DNA of 64,000 nucleotides from a bacterium UBA4637. GTDB lineage: Bacteria > Bacteroidota > Bacteroidia > Bacteroidales > Bacteroidaceae. Below the pieces are notes generated by a model. It had not been told where the DNA came from. It did no database searches and was given only the letters and a program-made list of their open reading frames with translations. How positions within the stretch are numbered: the stretch's first letter is position 1; each line of letters starts with the position of its first letter. The stretch spans positions 1 through 64,000 of the forward strand of contig DHMR01000036.1 of assembly GCA_002405875.1 (NCBI GenBank), written 5' to 3'. Made by a program: the position numbers and the translations under genes. Of the stretch, positions 34,190-42,812 are shown in pieces.

Positions 34190-35290
34190 ATGAACAGCAT
34201 CAAGAAAATTGTACTCACGGGAGGACCTTGTGCGGGAAAGACCACGGCTTTGGTCAAGGTAATCGAGCATTTCTCTAGTTTAGGCTACAAGGTATTCACC
34301 ATCCCGGAAGTTCCCACCATGTTTACTCAGGCTGGTATGAACTACCTCACTTCCAACCAGAAATTCTTTTTCGAGGGAGAAAAGGCTACTTTGGAGACTC
34401 AACTTCATTTGGAGGATTGCTTTTGTGAGATGGCGAAGACTTTGGACCAGCCTGTGTTGATTGTTTGTGACCGTGGTGTCATGGACATATCCGCTTATCT
34501 GACTCCGGAGCAATGGAAGCAGATTATTCGTATGGTAGGGTATACGCAAACCCAGCTACGTGACGAGCGATATGATGCCATCCTTCACTTGGTTTCTGCT
34601 GCAGATGGAGCTGAGCAGTTTTATACTACCAGCAACAACGCCCAGCGTTTGGAACAGGCGGATGAGAAAGGATTGCAAGTGGCGCGAGAGTTGGATAAGC
34701 GAGTGATTGAGGCATGGACGGGGCATCCTCATCTACGTGTCATCAACAATCACGAGGATTTTGACAACAAACTCAACCGAGTGCTTAAGGAAATCTCCAA
34801 TGTATTGGGAATCCCTCAACCGATTGAGGAGGAGCGCAAGTATATTGTCAAGTTGACGGGGGAGGTTCCTAACAGCATTGATAGCGATATAACCCAAACC
34901 TACTTGACGGGTGAGCCAAACTGTGAGATTCGTTTGCGTCGCCGCCGTTTCGAGGAGAAGGATGTTTATGTGCATACTACTAAGAAGCGTATTTCCGATA
35001 CGGAACAGATAGAGACGGAGCGTCAAATCAATCAGAATCTCTATGAGTCTCTCCTTCAGCAGGCTGATCCTTATCGCCAAACGATTCGTAAGCATCGCAA
35101 GAGTTTCATTTGGAAGGGGCAGTATTTCGAGTTGGATTCTTTTGAATCGCCCGTCCAAGGCTTGATGATTCTTGAGACGAAAGGAGTGGACAAGCAGGAA
35201 AGTGTTAAGTTCCCGCCGTTCATCCAAGTTGTAGAGGATATTACGGGCAATACGAAATATTATAATTACAATATTGCGCTGAAGCGGTAA
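34190..35290 (+). CDS. NadR-like P-loop ATPase fused to a CYTH/triphosphate-tunnel domain
   Basis: 366 aa in two parts. Residues 1-205 form an AAA_28/NadR-like kinase domain with P-loop GGPCAGKTT (11-19) and CDRGVMD (93-99). From residue 210 a CYTH domain begins with the hallmark ExExK (Glu213, Glu215, Lys217) and continues with basic strands EIRLRRRRF and VHTTKKR, then an acidic/basic C-terminal half. CYTH enzymes bind triphosphates in a tunnel. The same two-domain plan is known in the insect protein Ttd14. Substrate unknown; single gene with its own promoter and terminator. Confidence 0.85.
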   Translation: MNSIKKIVLTGGPCAGKTTALVKVIEHFSSLGYKVFTIPEVPTMFTQAGMNYLTSNQKFFFEGEKATLETQLHLEDCFCEMAKTLDQPVLIVCDRGVMDISAYLTPEQWKQIIRMVGYTQTQLRDERYDAILHLVSAADGAEQFYTTSNNAQRLEQADEKGLQVARELDKRVIEAWTGHPHLRVINNHEDFDNKLNRVLKEISNVLGIPQPIEEERKYIVKLTGEVPNSIDSDITQTYLTGEPNCEIRLRRRRFEEKDVYVHTTKKRISDTEQIETERQINQNLYESLLQQADPYRQTIRKHRKSFIWKGQYFELDSFESPVQGLMILETKGVDKQESVKFPPFIQVVEDITGNTKYYNYNIALKR

Positions 35291-35313
35291 AATAGTTGGC
35301 CTAACCTCATTTG

Positions 35314-35345
35314 CTCCCATTGGTCTTGTATCAATGGGAGTTTTT
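35314..35345 (+). terminator. Terminator of the ATPase-CYTH gene
   Basis: CTCCCATTG and CAATGGGAG form a perfect 9-bp stem followed by TTTTT. Confidence 0.85.
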
Positions 35346-35375
35346 GTATCATTTTATTGGGATTCATTCGAATAA

Positions 35376-35414
35376 AAATAAAAAAGGAAATCCTATTTAA
35401 TTAGGATTTCCTTT
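35376..35414 (-). terminator. Terminator of tRNA-Cys
   Basis: AAAGGAAATCCTA and TAGGATTTCCTTT form a perfect 13-bp stem with a 6-nt loop; on the minus strand a TTTTTTATTTTT run follows. Confidence 0.85.
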
Positions 35415-35419
35415 CATCG

Positions 35420-35490
35420 AGGTGTCTAGCGGAGTCGAACCGCTCTACACGGTTTTGCAGACCGTTACCTAACCGCTCGGTTAAGACACC
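35420..35490 (-). tRNA. tRNA-Cys(GCA)
   Basis: Minus strand: acceptor GGTGTCT/AGACACC, discriminator U, anticodon arm ACGGT-CTGCAAA-ACCGT giving GCA (35458-35456), T arm AGCGG-TTCGACT-CCGCT. 71 nt; CCA is not encoded. Confidence 0.95.
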
Positions 35491-35544
35491 TTGTGTATTT
35501 ATGAGATATTGTATTTCTCATTTGCGGTTGCAAAGGTACTACAA

Positions 35545-35733
35545 TTATTTGGTTCCACCAAATTTTTTCTCAACTTTTTTCTTATTTTTTTCGCATTTCT
35601 CATAAAATGGGCATCCGGCGCACTTGTAATCCTGGCATTTCTGCACTGTTTTCCAAGATTTTATGAAACAAAAGGTGGCATACCCAAGGCATGCCACCAA
35701 TATGATTCCTATGATTGTATATTGTAAAACCAT
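35545..35733 (-). CDS. Small Cys-rich membrane protein (FeoB-associated type)
   Basis: 62 aa: one membrane helix (residues 6-24), then a cytoplasmic tail with four Cys in KCQDYKCAGCPFYEKCEK and a Lys-rich end. This is the plan of the FeoB-associated Cys-rich membrane protein family, usually next to feoB for ferrous iron uptake. No feoB is in the window, so the link to iron is by resemblance only. Last gene of a likely minus-strand run starting at 36880. Confidence 0.7.
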   Translation of the reverse strand: MVLQYTIIGIILVACLGYATFCFIKSWKTVQKCQDYKCAGCPFYEKCEKNKKKVEKKFGGTK

Positions 35734-35742
35734 ATACTTTCT

Positions 35743-35790
35743 ATTCTCTTGAATCTCTTGAACATCCTATATACCTTATTATATATAGGC
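35743..35790 (-). repeat. AT-rich intergenic repeats
   Basis: On the minus strand a hairpin CCTATATA...TATATAGG (35790-35767) is followed by a 9-nt tandem TTCAAGAGA-TTCAAGAGA (about 35761-35744). It fills the gap between two small membrane protein genes. Confidence 0.6.
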
Positions 35791-35802
35791 GAACTGGAGA
35801 GA

Positions 35803-36024
35803 TTAGCCTACGGCGTTGTAACCATTTGTCGAGTTCTTGCGCATGATGTCACGGATGTTCATTTCCTTGAAGCCATCTGCACGATGTATCTCTTCCAATT
35901 CCTTCTCTTCCTCCACATCCTTCTCGGAACGAGTGAATGTGAAGGTCTTGTACTTCATTTCTGCGATAGCCCAACCCACGAGTGCTACGACTATCAAAGC
36001 GATAAAACCAACTAATGCGTTCAT
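35803..36024 (-). CDS. Small single-helix membrane protein, unknown function
   Basis: 73 aa, not recognised. One membrane helix at residues 4-21 (LVGFIALIVVALVGWAI) and a charged cytoplasmic tail with a Lys/Glu-rich stretch. It lies 34 nt behind the acidic-tail gene and 70 nt ahead of the Cys-rich gene. Confidence 0.65.
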   Translation of the reverse strand: MNALVGFIALIVVALVGWAIAEMKYKTFTFTRSEKDVEEEKELEEIHRADGFKEMNIRDIMRKNSTNGYNAVG

Positions 36025-36058
36025 TTTTTTATTTAATTATTTTAATTTGTTGCCCAAT

Positions 36059-36880
36059 TTAATAGTCCTCGTCGTCTGCTACATCTGTAGCATCGTCCAG
36101 ACCGAGATTCTCAGGGTCTTCGAAGGTGGTTCGATAGCTTTCCTCTGTCAGCTTATCATCATCGAAGGCATCGTCGTCCTCGTCAGGATCGTTGTAGTGG
36201 TCCTCAATCTCTGGTGCGTCCTCGTCATCATCTTCTTCCTCCTCACGGTCGCGAAGTTCGTCCTCGCGATCCAACTCGTCCTCGTCTGCGAATTTCATGC
36301 GAACTTTCTCCACCTCTGGCTTTTCCTTGGCGAAGATAGCTTCAGTCCAAGTTCCCTTAGGTATTTCCAAAACTTCGAAGCCATCGTCCACCTTCTTCTC
36401 GTAGAGGCCTCCAGGCTTGTGAAGGCGATCTTTTGGAAGAGTCGTGGTACTTATGTCGAAGCCACTCTGGATGATGTCTTGGATGCTCTGTGGCAGAGAC
36501 TCCCAGCCACCACCGAAGTTTCTTTCCAGTACTTCGATCAACTTGGTTGCACTGATATGGCGAATGTTCTCGTAAGTCAAGTCTGTGACACGCAAGATAG
36601 GACGCTTCTTGATGGCATACTTCACGTTGGCATCATCAATGCGGAAGTTGCCAATCTTGAAGCCGCGCTGGATATACTTGTCGGTAACCACAGGCTTGTC
36701 TACCTTGATTTCCTCAATTTCAAAAGCGCTGCGGATAATGTCTATATAGCGACGCTGGTTATCTTTCAAGTCAGCATCCTTTTCAGCTGCCTCCCAAAGA
36801 CGGAAGACATCGTTCTCTTGTATCTCCCAAATACTTGACTTGGTCAGGTTCTTGAGACTTAATGTTTTTTCTTTTTTCAT
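36059..36880 (-). CDS. Protein with long acidic C-terminal tail, unknown function
   Basis: 273 aa, not recognised. Residues 1-185 look globular and soluble (mixed helices, e.g. IRHISATKLIEVLERNFGGGWESL), then from about 200 to the end the chain is mostly Asp/Glu (DREDELRDREEEEDDDEDAPE and similar), giving a very acidic tail of some 75 residues. Such tails occur in proteins that bind basic partners such as ribosomal or nucleic-acid-binding proteins, but no partner is evident here. Own promoter at 36906. Confidence 0.75.
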   Translation of the reverse strand: MKKEKTLSLKNLTKSSIWEIQENDVFRLWEAAEKDADLKDNQRRYIDIIRSAFEIEEIKVDKPVVTDKYIQRGFKIGNFRIDDANVKYAIKKRPILRVTDLTYENIRHISATKLIEVLERNFGGGWESLPQSIQDIIQSGFDISTTTLPKDRLHKPGGLYEKKVDDGFEVLEIPKGTWTEAIFAKEKPEVEKVRMKFADEDELDREDELRDREEEEDDDEDAPEIEDHYNDPDEDDDAFDDDKLTEESYRTTFEDPENLGLDDATDVADDEDY

Positions 36881-36905
36881 CCTTGATAATTACTTTTTTC
36901 GTTTG

Positions 36906-36937
36906 CAAAAGTAAATACTTAATTTCTAATATGCAAA
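36906..36937 (-). promoter_or_regulatory. Promoter of the acidic-tail gene (TTTG-N20-TACTTTTG)
   Basis: Minus-strand TTTG (36937-36934) and TACTTTTG (36913-36906), spacer 20 nt; leader about 20 nt. Confidence 0.75.
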
Positions 36938-37014
36938 TTTTCTCTCTATTTTTTTTGAAAAATCCTGCATTATGGAATTTCAATCTCCTTTTTAGTAGGT
37001 TTTGAGTGAACCTC

Positions 37015-37530
37015 TTAGATATTGCTCCAGTCGATGGTGCGGATAAACGCCAAGGTCTTCACCCAATCGCAATCCAGACAGAACTGGATAGGATAGTCAC
37101 TACGGTCGTAATAAGCGAGGGTCACTTCTGTGTCGGGATCGTTGAAGTACTTGTGGTCGCGGGTGGCCTGCTTAAACAAGTTAGTCACAATGTCCTGGTT
37201 CTTTTTCTTTGCTTCACTCAGACGCTTGATGTACAAGGTGATGTACTCGTTCATGGCCAAGGCTTGCTCGTTCAAGATGCGAATCGTCTGATTGATGGCT
37301 GTCAGGTTGTTCTTGTTCTTCAGCACGTCGGCTGGTTGGAGCAACTTAGAACGAAGGTAGGTCATGGCATCGTACTTGAAGATTGCCAACTTGCGGTCTT
37401 CCATACTCTTGGTCGTGTCATTGACGGTTGCCAAGGAGGTCTTGACGATTTCGTTGAGAACGTCCTGGGCGGATGCAGGCAGTGCCAACATGCCACCGAA
37501 TACGATGGCTAAACATATTTTTTTGATCAT
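37015..37530 (-). CDS. Exported protein, unknown function
   Basis: 171 aa from the ATG at 37530, chosen because it gives a clean signal peptide (MIKKICLAIVFGGMLALPASAQ pattern, cut near residue 21). The longer frame starts inside the upstream gene. The mature part is mainly helical (TSLATVNDTTKSMEDRKLAIF, NKNNLTAINQTIRIL, a Tyr-rich helix) with a small C-terminal beta region (DTEVTLAYYDRSD, IQFCLDCDW). Not recognised. Last gene of the rsmG-MBL-ruvC-ABC operon. Confidence 0.75.
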   Translation of the reverse strand: MIKKICLAIVFGGMLALPASAQDVLNEIVKTSLATVNDTTKSMEDRKLAIFKYDAMTYLRSKLLQPADVLKNKNNLTAINQTIRILNEQALAMNEYITLYIKRLSEAKKKNQDIVTNLFKQATRDHKYFNDPDTEVTLAYYDRSDYPIQFCLDCDWVKTLAFIRTIDWSNI

Positions 37531-37600
37531 ATTTAATTCCTCATTTGGATGATGGTGATATTTTTTTTCGTTTCCTGCGGCGGAATGTCCTGGGAGCTTT

Positions 37601-39085
37601 CTAGGCATGTCTTATCAGATAGATGCTGTGGTCTATGCAGCTAGGCAATTCTTCCTTGTAGTGAGTCACCATGATTAGGGTCTTGTTCTTACGTTTGCAG
37701 AAAGCCTCGATCACGTCTTTTACCCGCCGGCGATTGATGTTGTCCAGTCCATGAAGGGGTTCGTCGAGTATCAGTAGCTCGGGATCCTTGACGAAGGCAC
37801 GTGCCAGCAAAACTAGACGCTGTTCTCCGCTGGATAGCTTGAGAAATCCCCGTCCTTCCATCCCTTCCAAACCGAAAACCTTCATCCAGAATCGGCATTT
37901 GTCCATGTCCTCTTCCTTAGGCTTGACGTACAGTCCCACAGAATCCATCAGTCCGCTTGCCACAATTCGAATGGCAGGAAGGTCTCGTTGGTAAGAACGA
38001 TGTAATTCTGGTGATACATATCCGATGTGTTTCTTGATGTCCCAGATGCTCTCGCCGCTACCACGTGGATTTCCGAATAGGGCGATGTCGCAAGCGTAGC
38101 TCTGCGGGTTGTCTGCGCAGACCAAGCTCAAGAGGGTTGATTTGCCGGCTCCGTTTTGCCCGCTGAGAGCCCATCTCTCTCCATTTTTTACCGTCCAGTC
38201 CAAGTCCTTCAGGATGATGCGTTCTCCATATTGGATGCGTACCTTGTTCATCTTGACTACTTCCTCGTTGTGATATTCACGGTCACTGTAAGGCAAGTCG
38301 ATGATTTCTTGCTCGATTTCAGGACTTAGCACATGAGTTGGCAGGGCAGGGCGTGCCGCTAGGTACTCTTCCTTGGTCACCTTTGGACTTACCTTCATGT
38401 CTTTCACTTCCACGATGTGGGTGATGAAGTCGGGGATGTCGTCGCTCTTGCTCAGTACCAAGATAATTTGCAGGGCACGTTCCGATGACAGCGTCTTGAG
38501 CAATTCCTTCAGTTGGTCTCGGGTGTCGGCATCCAATCCGATGAATGGATTGTCCATGATGAGCACACGAGGTTCTGAAAATAGGGTGGAGGCCAACTTG
38601 AACTTACGTAGCTCGCCGCTTGAAAGCAGGATCGTGTACTTGTCGAGCAAGTGCTCCATGTGGAAGAGTTCGTAGATGTGCTTCTGCAGCTGTCTGCGTT
38701 CTGGTGTGTCCTCGCCAGCCAGTTGGTAGGCCTCCTCTAACTTGTCTCTTACAATAGGAGTTGACTCATCGATCTCCAACTGGTTCCAACGTTGCTGAAG
38801 GAAGTAGGTTCGGTCGTTGTCGCCTCCGTAAGTGTCACGGAAAGTGATGTATTTGATGTTGTCGCTCACCAGGCGCTTGGCGCTTGGGGTAAAATCGTAT
38901 TCTGGGTCGTGCATCAACAGAGGATGACGGCCTACGATTATGTCGACGAACATGGATTTACCTCCACCATTGGGACCGACGATGGCGATATGCTCTCCAT
39001 CGCAAGCTTCGAAGTTGACAGGTTCTGCCATACGCCATTCCGGCATACGGGTGACTCCGTTTTCTATCTTGATGATTTTTTGCAT
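37601..39085 (-). CDS. Soluble tandem ABC ATPase (ModF/PhrA-like), first half degenerate
   Basis: 494 aa, two ABC domains, no membrane part, like E. coli ModF, whose role is uncertain. The first domain keeps Walker A GPNGGGKS (37-44) and signature LSSGE, but the catalytic Glu is Asn179 (VLIMDNPF) and the H-loop His is missing (LVLSKSDDIPDF). The second domain is intact (GQNGAGKS, LSSGEQRLVLLARAF, LLILDEPLHGLD, MVTHYKEE). One active and one silent site suggests a regulated or structural first half. It follows ruvC by 37 nt. Confidence 0.88.
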   Translation of the reverse strand: MQKIIKIENGVTRMPEWRMAEPVNFEACDGEHIAIVGPNGGGKSMFVDIIVGRHPLLMHDPEYDFTPSAKRLVSDNIKYITFRDTYGGDNDRTYFLQQRWNQLEIDESTPIVRDKLEEAYQLAGEDTPERRQLQKHIYELFHMEHLLDKYTILLSSGELRKFKLASTLFSEPRVLIMDNPFIGLDADTRDQLKELLKTLSSERALQIILVLSKSDDIPDFITHIVEVKDMKVSPKVTKEEYLAARPALPTHVLSPEIEQEIIDLPYSDREYHNEEVVKMNKVRIQYGERIILKDLDWTVKNGERWALSGQNGAGKSTLLSLVCADNPQSYACDIALFGNPRGSGESIWDIKKHIGYVSPELHRSYQRDLPAIRIVASGLMDSVGLYVKPKEEDMDKCRFWMKVFGLEGMEGRGFLKLSSGEQRLVLLARAFVKDPELLILDEPLHGLDNINRRRVKDVIEAFCKRKNKTLIMVTHYKEELPSCIDHSIYLIRHA

Positions 39086-39122
39086 TTTTTTGAGTTCAGT
39101 TTATCGTCCGATTGAGGACTTG

Positions 39123-39761
39123 TTATTTATGGGTCGTTCGATTGAGTGCCGCTAAAAGTTGGGCTTTAGGTCCCGTCAGCGGTTGGTCGCCCCCGATACG
39201 TCCTTGATTCTTGGTTGCAAAATCTTTCCAACTGTTATAGTGCTTGGCGTGTGTCTCAGGTCTTCCCATTTGCAGGAAATGACAATAGGCGGCGCCCAGC
39301 GCATCTGTCGCATCCATGAACTTAGGCATTTCGTCGTCACTGATGTGGAGCATCCTTTGCAACATGCTTGCCACTTGTTCCTTCGAAGCCTGCCCTTGGC
39401 CGGTGATAGCCATCTTGATTTTGAGCGGTGCGTACTCATGGATGGGCACGTCATGGTGGATGGCGGCGGCAATGGCTACCCCTTGGGCACGACCCAGCTT
39501 GAGCATCGACTGTACGTTCTTGCCGAAGAAAGGAGCCTCGATGGCCATCTCGTCGGGCAGGTATTCGTCGATGATGCCCGTCACTCGCTCGAATATCTTG
39601 CCGAGCCGGAGGTAAGGGTCGCTTTCTTTTCTCATGTCGATGACACCCATAACCACGAGTTGCGCCTTGTTGCCCAATACTCTTATCACGCCATATCCCA
39701 TCACGTTGGTGCCCGGGTCGATGCCCAGGATGATTTTCTCAGTCTTGTTGGTTTGAAGCAT
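39123..39761 (-). CDS. ruvC: Holliday junction endodeoxyribonuclease RuvC
   Basis: Resolves Holliday junctions in recombinational repair. 212 aa with the RuvC catalytic acids in [12 protein letters not shown], the Glu in [22 protein letters not shown], and acidic residues in [16 protein letters not shown]. The C-terminus is about 20-30 residues longer than E. coli RuvC, with a basic [12 protein letters not shown] tail. No ruvA or ruvB is near. It lies 20 nt behind the MBL gene. Confidence 0.95.
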   Translation of the reverse strand: MLQTNKTEKIILGIDPGTNVMGYGVIRVLGNKAQLVVMGVIDMRKESDPYLRLGKIFERVTGIIDEYLPDEMAIEAPFFGKNVQSMLKLGRAQGVAIAAAIHHDVPIHEYAPLKIKMAITGQGQASKEQVASMLQRMLHISDDEMPKFMDATDALGAAYCHFLQMGRPETHAKHYNSWKDFATKNQGRIGGDQPLTGPKAQLLAALNRTTHK

Positions 39762-39781
39762 GGAAAAACAATCAGGATGGT

Positions 39782-40426
39782 TTATCGGTCCATGTAAGGA
39801 TTGTGGGCGAGCTCCTCTCCGATGGTGGTTGGCTTTCCATGTCCTGGCAATACTTTCGTGTCATCTGGCAATTGAGCTAGGAAGCGTAGGCTGTTGATGA
39901 TCTGGAACATCGAACCGCCCTTGAAGTCTGTCCTGCCGATCGAGCCTTGAAACAGCGTGTCGCCAGTGAATGCCACTTTCTCTTCTTTGCAGTAGAAGGT
40001 GACTGAGCCACGGGAGTGCCCTGGTGTCTGGATAATCTCCAACTCGTGATGGCCAAACTTAATCTTTTCGTCTTCCTCGAAGAAATGGTCGATTGGTGGA
40101 AAGTCGTAGTCGAGTTGGAGTTGATAGAATGTCTCTGCCTGCTGTCTGAGGTGAAGCATCAGGCTTTCGTCCTGGGCGGAAACCTCAGGTTTGAGTCCAA
40201 ATTCCATATAGAGAGTGTAGTTGCCGAAGTTATGATCCAGATGGCCGTGGGTCACCAAGAGATGTACCGGTTGCAACTGGTTCTTCCAGATGTATTCCAC
40301 GATGGCTGTACGTTCCTCAGGATAAAAAGCACCGCAGTCGATGATGACGCATTCCTGGGTCTCATCGTTGACGACGTAACAATTTTCCTGTAGCATGTTT
40401 ACTTGAAATTTTTCGATGTGTAGCAT
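39782..40426 (-). CDS. MBL-fold metallo-hydrolase (glyoxalase II-like)
   Basis: 214 aa from the ATG at 40426 (the longer frame uses TTG). Metal ligands: [11 protein letters not shown], the His in [10 protein letters not shown], Asp in [15 protein letters not shown] and His in [10 protein letters not shown]. This is the short glyoxalase II-like/YcbL group, which cleaves thioesters or similar; the substrate is not fixed by sequence. Second gene of the rsmG operon. Confidence 0.9.
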   Translation of the reverse strand: MLHIEKFQVNMLQENCYVVNDETQECVIIDCGAFYPEERTAIVEYIWKNQLQPVHLLVTHGHLDHNFGNYTLYMEFGLKPEVSAQDESLMLHLRQQAETFYQLQLDYDFPPIDHFFEEDEKIKFGHHELEIIQTPGHSRGSVTFYCKEEKVAFTGDTLFQGSIGRTDFKGGSMFQIINSLRFLAQLPDDTKVLPGHGKPTTIGEELAHNPYMDR

Positions 40427-40462
40427 TTTCAATGTGATTTAAATAAGATAAAAACCAATTGT

Positions 40463-41089
40463 CTAGCAAGGCACATATACAAGTTGCTTGTCCTGTTTGA
40501 ACCATTCCTCCTCGAAGAATGTGCTCAGTGGCGTAATCTCAGCCACATTGCGGTAAGCTTTCAGTTCCTCTTGCAGGTTGCCGCCCTTGAGACAGAGCAA
40601 TCCGTTTGGCAGGGCGTTCTGTTGTGCCTTCTTGAAGTTCTTCTTGATGATCTTCATCAGGTCGGGCAGTTGCATGACGGCACGGCTCACGACAAAGTCG
40701 TATTTGCCTTTCTCCTCTTCGCCACGCAAGTGCTCAGCTTGCAGGTTCTCCAGGCCGATGGCGGAAGCTACCTCGTTGCATACCTTGATTTTCTTGCCCG
40801 TTCCGTCGATCAACTTGAACCTGCATTCTGGGAAAAAAATGGCAAGGGGGATTCCTGGGAACCCGCCTCCACACCCGAAGTCCAGTATTTCCGTTCCAGG
40901 CTTGAAGTGGATGGCCTTGGCGATGGCAAGTGAGTGCAAGACATGATGCTCGTAGAGGTTGTCGATGTCCTTGCGGCTGATTACGTTGATTTTTGCGTTC
41001 CAATCTCGGTAGAGGGCATCGAGCTGCCCATATTGAGCCTTTTGCTTCTCCGTGAGATTTGGGAAATATTTCTCGATAATATTCATCAT
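40463..41089 (-). CDS. rsmG: 16S rRNA (guanine-527-N7)-methyltransferase RsmG
   Basis: 208 aa SAM-dependent methyltransferase for m7G527 of 16S rRNA. SAM site LDFGCGGGFPGIPLAIFFP (near 70-88), KLIDGTGKKIKV and the conserved VSRAVMQLPDLM. Loss of such genes gives low-level streptomycin resistance in other bacteria. First gene of the operon, with its own promoter at 41110. Confidence 0.95.
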   Translation of the reverse strand: MMNIIEKYFPNLTEKQKAQYGQLDALYRDWNAKINVISRKDIDNLYEHHVLHSLAIAKAIHFKPGTEILDFGCGGGFPGIPLAIFFPECRFKLIDGTGKKIKVCNEVASAIGLENLQAEHLRGEEEKGKYDFVVSRAVMQLPDLMKIIKKNFKKAQQNALPNGLLCLKGGNLQEELKAYRNVAEITPLSTFFEEEWFKQDKQLVYVPC

Positions 41090-41109
41090 TACATTATTAA
41101 TTATGGGTG

Positions 41110-41117
41110 CAAAAATA
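41110..41117 (-). promoter_or_regulatory. rsmG promoter -7 box (TATTTTTG)
   Basis: Minus-strand TATTTTTG about 20 nt before the start codon. Divergent to the HAD promoter at 41191. Confidence 0.6.
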
Positions 41118-41190
41118 TAAAAAAAAAGCGAGATAGCCGTATATTGACATGATTATTTACTTTCTTTATTGAAAATCCAAGAAAAATATG

Positions 41191-41198
41191 TAACTTTG
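41191..41198 (+). promoter_or_regulatory. HAD gene promoter -7 box (TAACTTTG)
   Basis: TAACTTTG, 31 nt before the ATG at 41229. Confidence 0.65.
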
Positions 41199-41228
41199 CA
41201 CCCAAATTTAGTAAAATATTAAGATTAT

Positions 41229-41915
41229 ATGATCAAAGCAGCATTATTCGACTTGGATGGAGTCGTTTTCGAGACGGAGAGTCAGTACACCATTTTCTGG
41301 GGGCAGATCGGTCGTGAGTATCATCCGGAATTGCCCGACTTCGCACATCGAATCAAAGGGCAGACCTTGGTGCAAATCTATGATAAGTATTTCTCGGACA
41401 CAGAAGCTTTCGCACAGGTTCCCGGCTTCGTGGATTGTCCTAGCGAGCAAGCTAAGATTACGGAACGACTCGACGAGTTCGAGCACAGCATGAAGTATGA
41501 GTATGTGAAGGGATTCGAGGATTTCATCCGTGACCTGAAGGCTCACGGCGTGAAATGTGCCGTCGTCACCAGTAGCAATATGCAGAAGATGCACAATGTC
41601 TACGAGAGCCATCCCGAGTTTTTATCTTATTTCGACCGCGTGCTTACCAGCGAGGATTTCTCCAGGAGCAAGCCTGCCCCAGATTGTTATCTCAAGGGGG
41701 CTGCCTGTTTCGGTGCCCAACCTGAGGAGTGTGTTGGACTCGAAGATAGTTTCAATGGTCTGAAGGCCGTTCGTGCATCGGGCGCCTTCACGTTGGGATT
41801 GGCGACTACCAATGCTAAAGAAGCCATTGAGCCTTATGCCGATTATGTGATTTCCGACTATATAGGCTTTACATTTGAAAATTTAGACAAAATTAAGAAT
41901 CATTCTCGCAAATAA
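41229..41915 (+). CDS. HAD-superfamily phosphatase/phosphoglucomutase-like
   Basis: 228 aa, HAD subfamily I with alpha-helical cap. Motif I FDLDGVVFETE (both Asp present), motif II VVTSS, motif III Lys in SRSKPAPD and motif IV GLEDSFNGLKA. Length and the second Asp fit beta-phosphoglucomutase-like proteins or sugar phosphatases; substrate not settled. panB follows 40 nt later with its own promoter. Confidence 0.9.
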   Translation: MIKAALFDLDGVVFETESQYTIFWGQIGREYHPELPDFAHRIKGQTLVQIYDKYFSDTEAFAQVPGFVDCPSEQAKITERLDEFEHSMKYEYVKGFEDFIRDLKAHGVKCAVVTSSNMQKMHNVYESHPEFLSYFDRVLTSEDFSRSKPAPDCYLKGAACFGAQPEECVGLEDSFNGLKAVRASGAFTLGLATTNAKEAIEPYADYVISDYIGFTFENLDKIKNHSRK

Positions 41916-41919
41916 TATG

Positions 41920-41927
41920 TACCTTTG
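41920..41927 (+). promoter_or_regulatory. panB promoter -7 box (TACCTTTG)
   Basis: TACCTTTG overlapping the end of the HAD gene's gap, giving a leader of about 20 nt before the panB ATG at 41955. Confidence 0.65.
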
Positions 41928-41954
41928 CGGTCGATTTATTAAAACAAATACATC

Positions 41955-42773
41955 ATGGGATATTTATCTACAGATAAAAAGAAAATTACAGCCAAGACTT
42001 TTGCAGAGATGAAAAAGGCTGGCGAGAAGGTGACCATGCTCACTGCTTACGATTTTACCACTGCAGGCATCATTGATGCGGCAGGTATTGACAGTATATT
42101 AATAGGTGATTCTGCTTCCAATGTGATGGCAGGCAATGGGGACACCTTGCCTATCACCGTAGACCAGATGATTTACCATGCGCGCAGTGTCGCTCGTGCC
42201 GTTCATCATGCGATGGTTGTGTGTGATATGCCATTCGGAAGTTATCAGATTTCTCGTGAGGATGCCTTGCGCAATGCGTGCCGCATGATGAAGGAGACTG
42301 GAGTGGATGCCCTCAAGCTTGAAGGCGGCGTGGAAATTATCGATACTGTGAAGGCTCTGATTGACGCAGGTATTCCTGTCCATGGACATTTGGGCTTGAC
42401 TCCACAGAGTGTCAATATGTTTGGCGGTTATGGCATCCGTGCCAAGGAGGAGGCAGAGGCTGAAAAACTTATTCAGGATGCCATTGCCTTGGATCAGGCG
42501 GGCTGCTTTGCCATCGTCTTGGAGAAAGTCCCTGCTAAGTTGGCTGCTGAAGTGACACGTCAGGTAAAAGCCGTAACTATCGGAATTGGCGCGGGTAACG
42601 CCTGCGATGGTCAAGTGTTGGTCTATGCAGATGCCTTGGGGATGACCCAAGGGTTCAAGCCGAAGTTCCTTCGTCATTTCGCTCAAGTAGGTGAGGAGAT
42701 GACTCAAGGTGTCAAGGCTTATGTTGAGGCGGTCAAGTCCTTGGATTATCCGAATGTCAATGAGAGCTACTAA
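41955..42773 (+). CDS. panB: 3-methyl-2-oxobutanoate hydroxymethyltransferase
   Basis: First step of pantothenate (and so CoA) synthesis: adds a hydroxymethyl group to alpha-ketoisovalerate. 272 aa. Motifs: TAYDFTTAGIIDAAGID, GDSASNVMAGNGDTLP, DMPFGSY, the active-site Glu in ALKLEGG, HLGLTPQSVN and GIGAGNACDGQVLV. Complete and ordinary. Its stop lies in a triplicated 18-19-nt unit. Confidence 0.96.
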   Translation: MGYLSTDKKKITAKTFAEMKKAGEKVTMLTAYDFTTAGIIDAAGIDSILIGDSASNVMAGNGDTLPITVDQMIYHARSVARAVHHAMVVCDMPFGSYQISREDALRNACRMMKETGVDALKLEGGVEIIDTVKALIDAGIPVHGHLGLTPQSVNMFGGYGIRAKEEAEAEKLIQDAIALDQAGCFAIVLEKVPAKLAAEVTRQVKAVTIGIGAGNACDGQVLVYADALGMTQGFKPKFLRHFAQVGEEMTQGVKAYVEAVKSLDYPNVNESY

Positions 42774-42811
42774 TATCGATGAAAGTTTTTAAGTCGATGA
42801 AAGTTACAAAG
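42756..42811 (+). repeat. Three degenerate 18-19-nt units across the panB stop
   Basis: Unit 1 is the panB end (GTCAATGAGAGCTACTAA); units 2 (TCGATGAAAGTTTTTAAG, 42776-42793) and 3 (TCGATGAAAGTTACAAAG, 42794-42811) follow and fill the gap to the MFS start. Unit 3 matches unit 1 at about 14 of 18 positions. Confidence 0.75.
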
Positions 42812-42812
42812 T

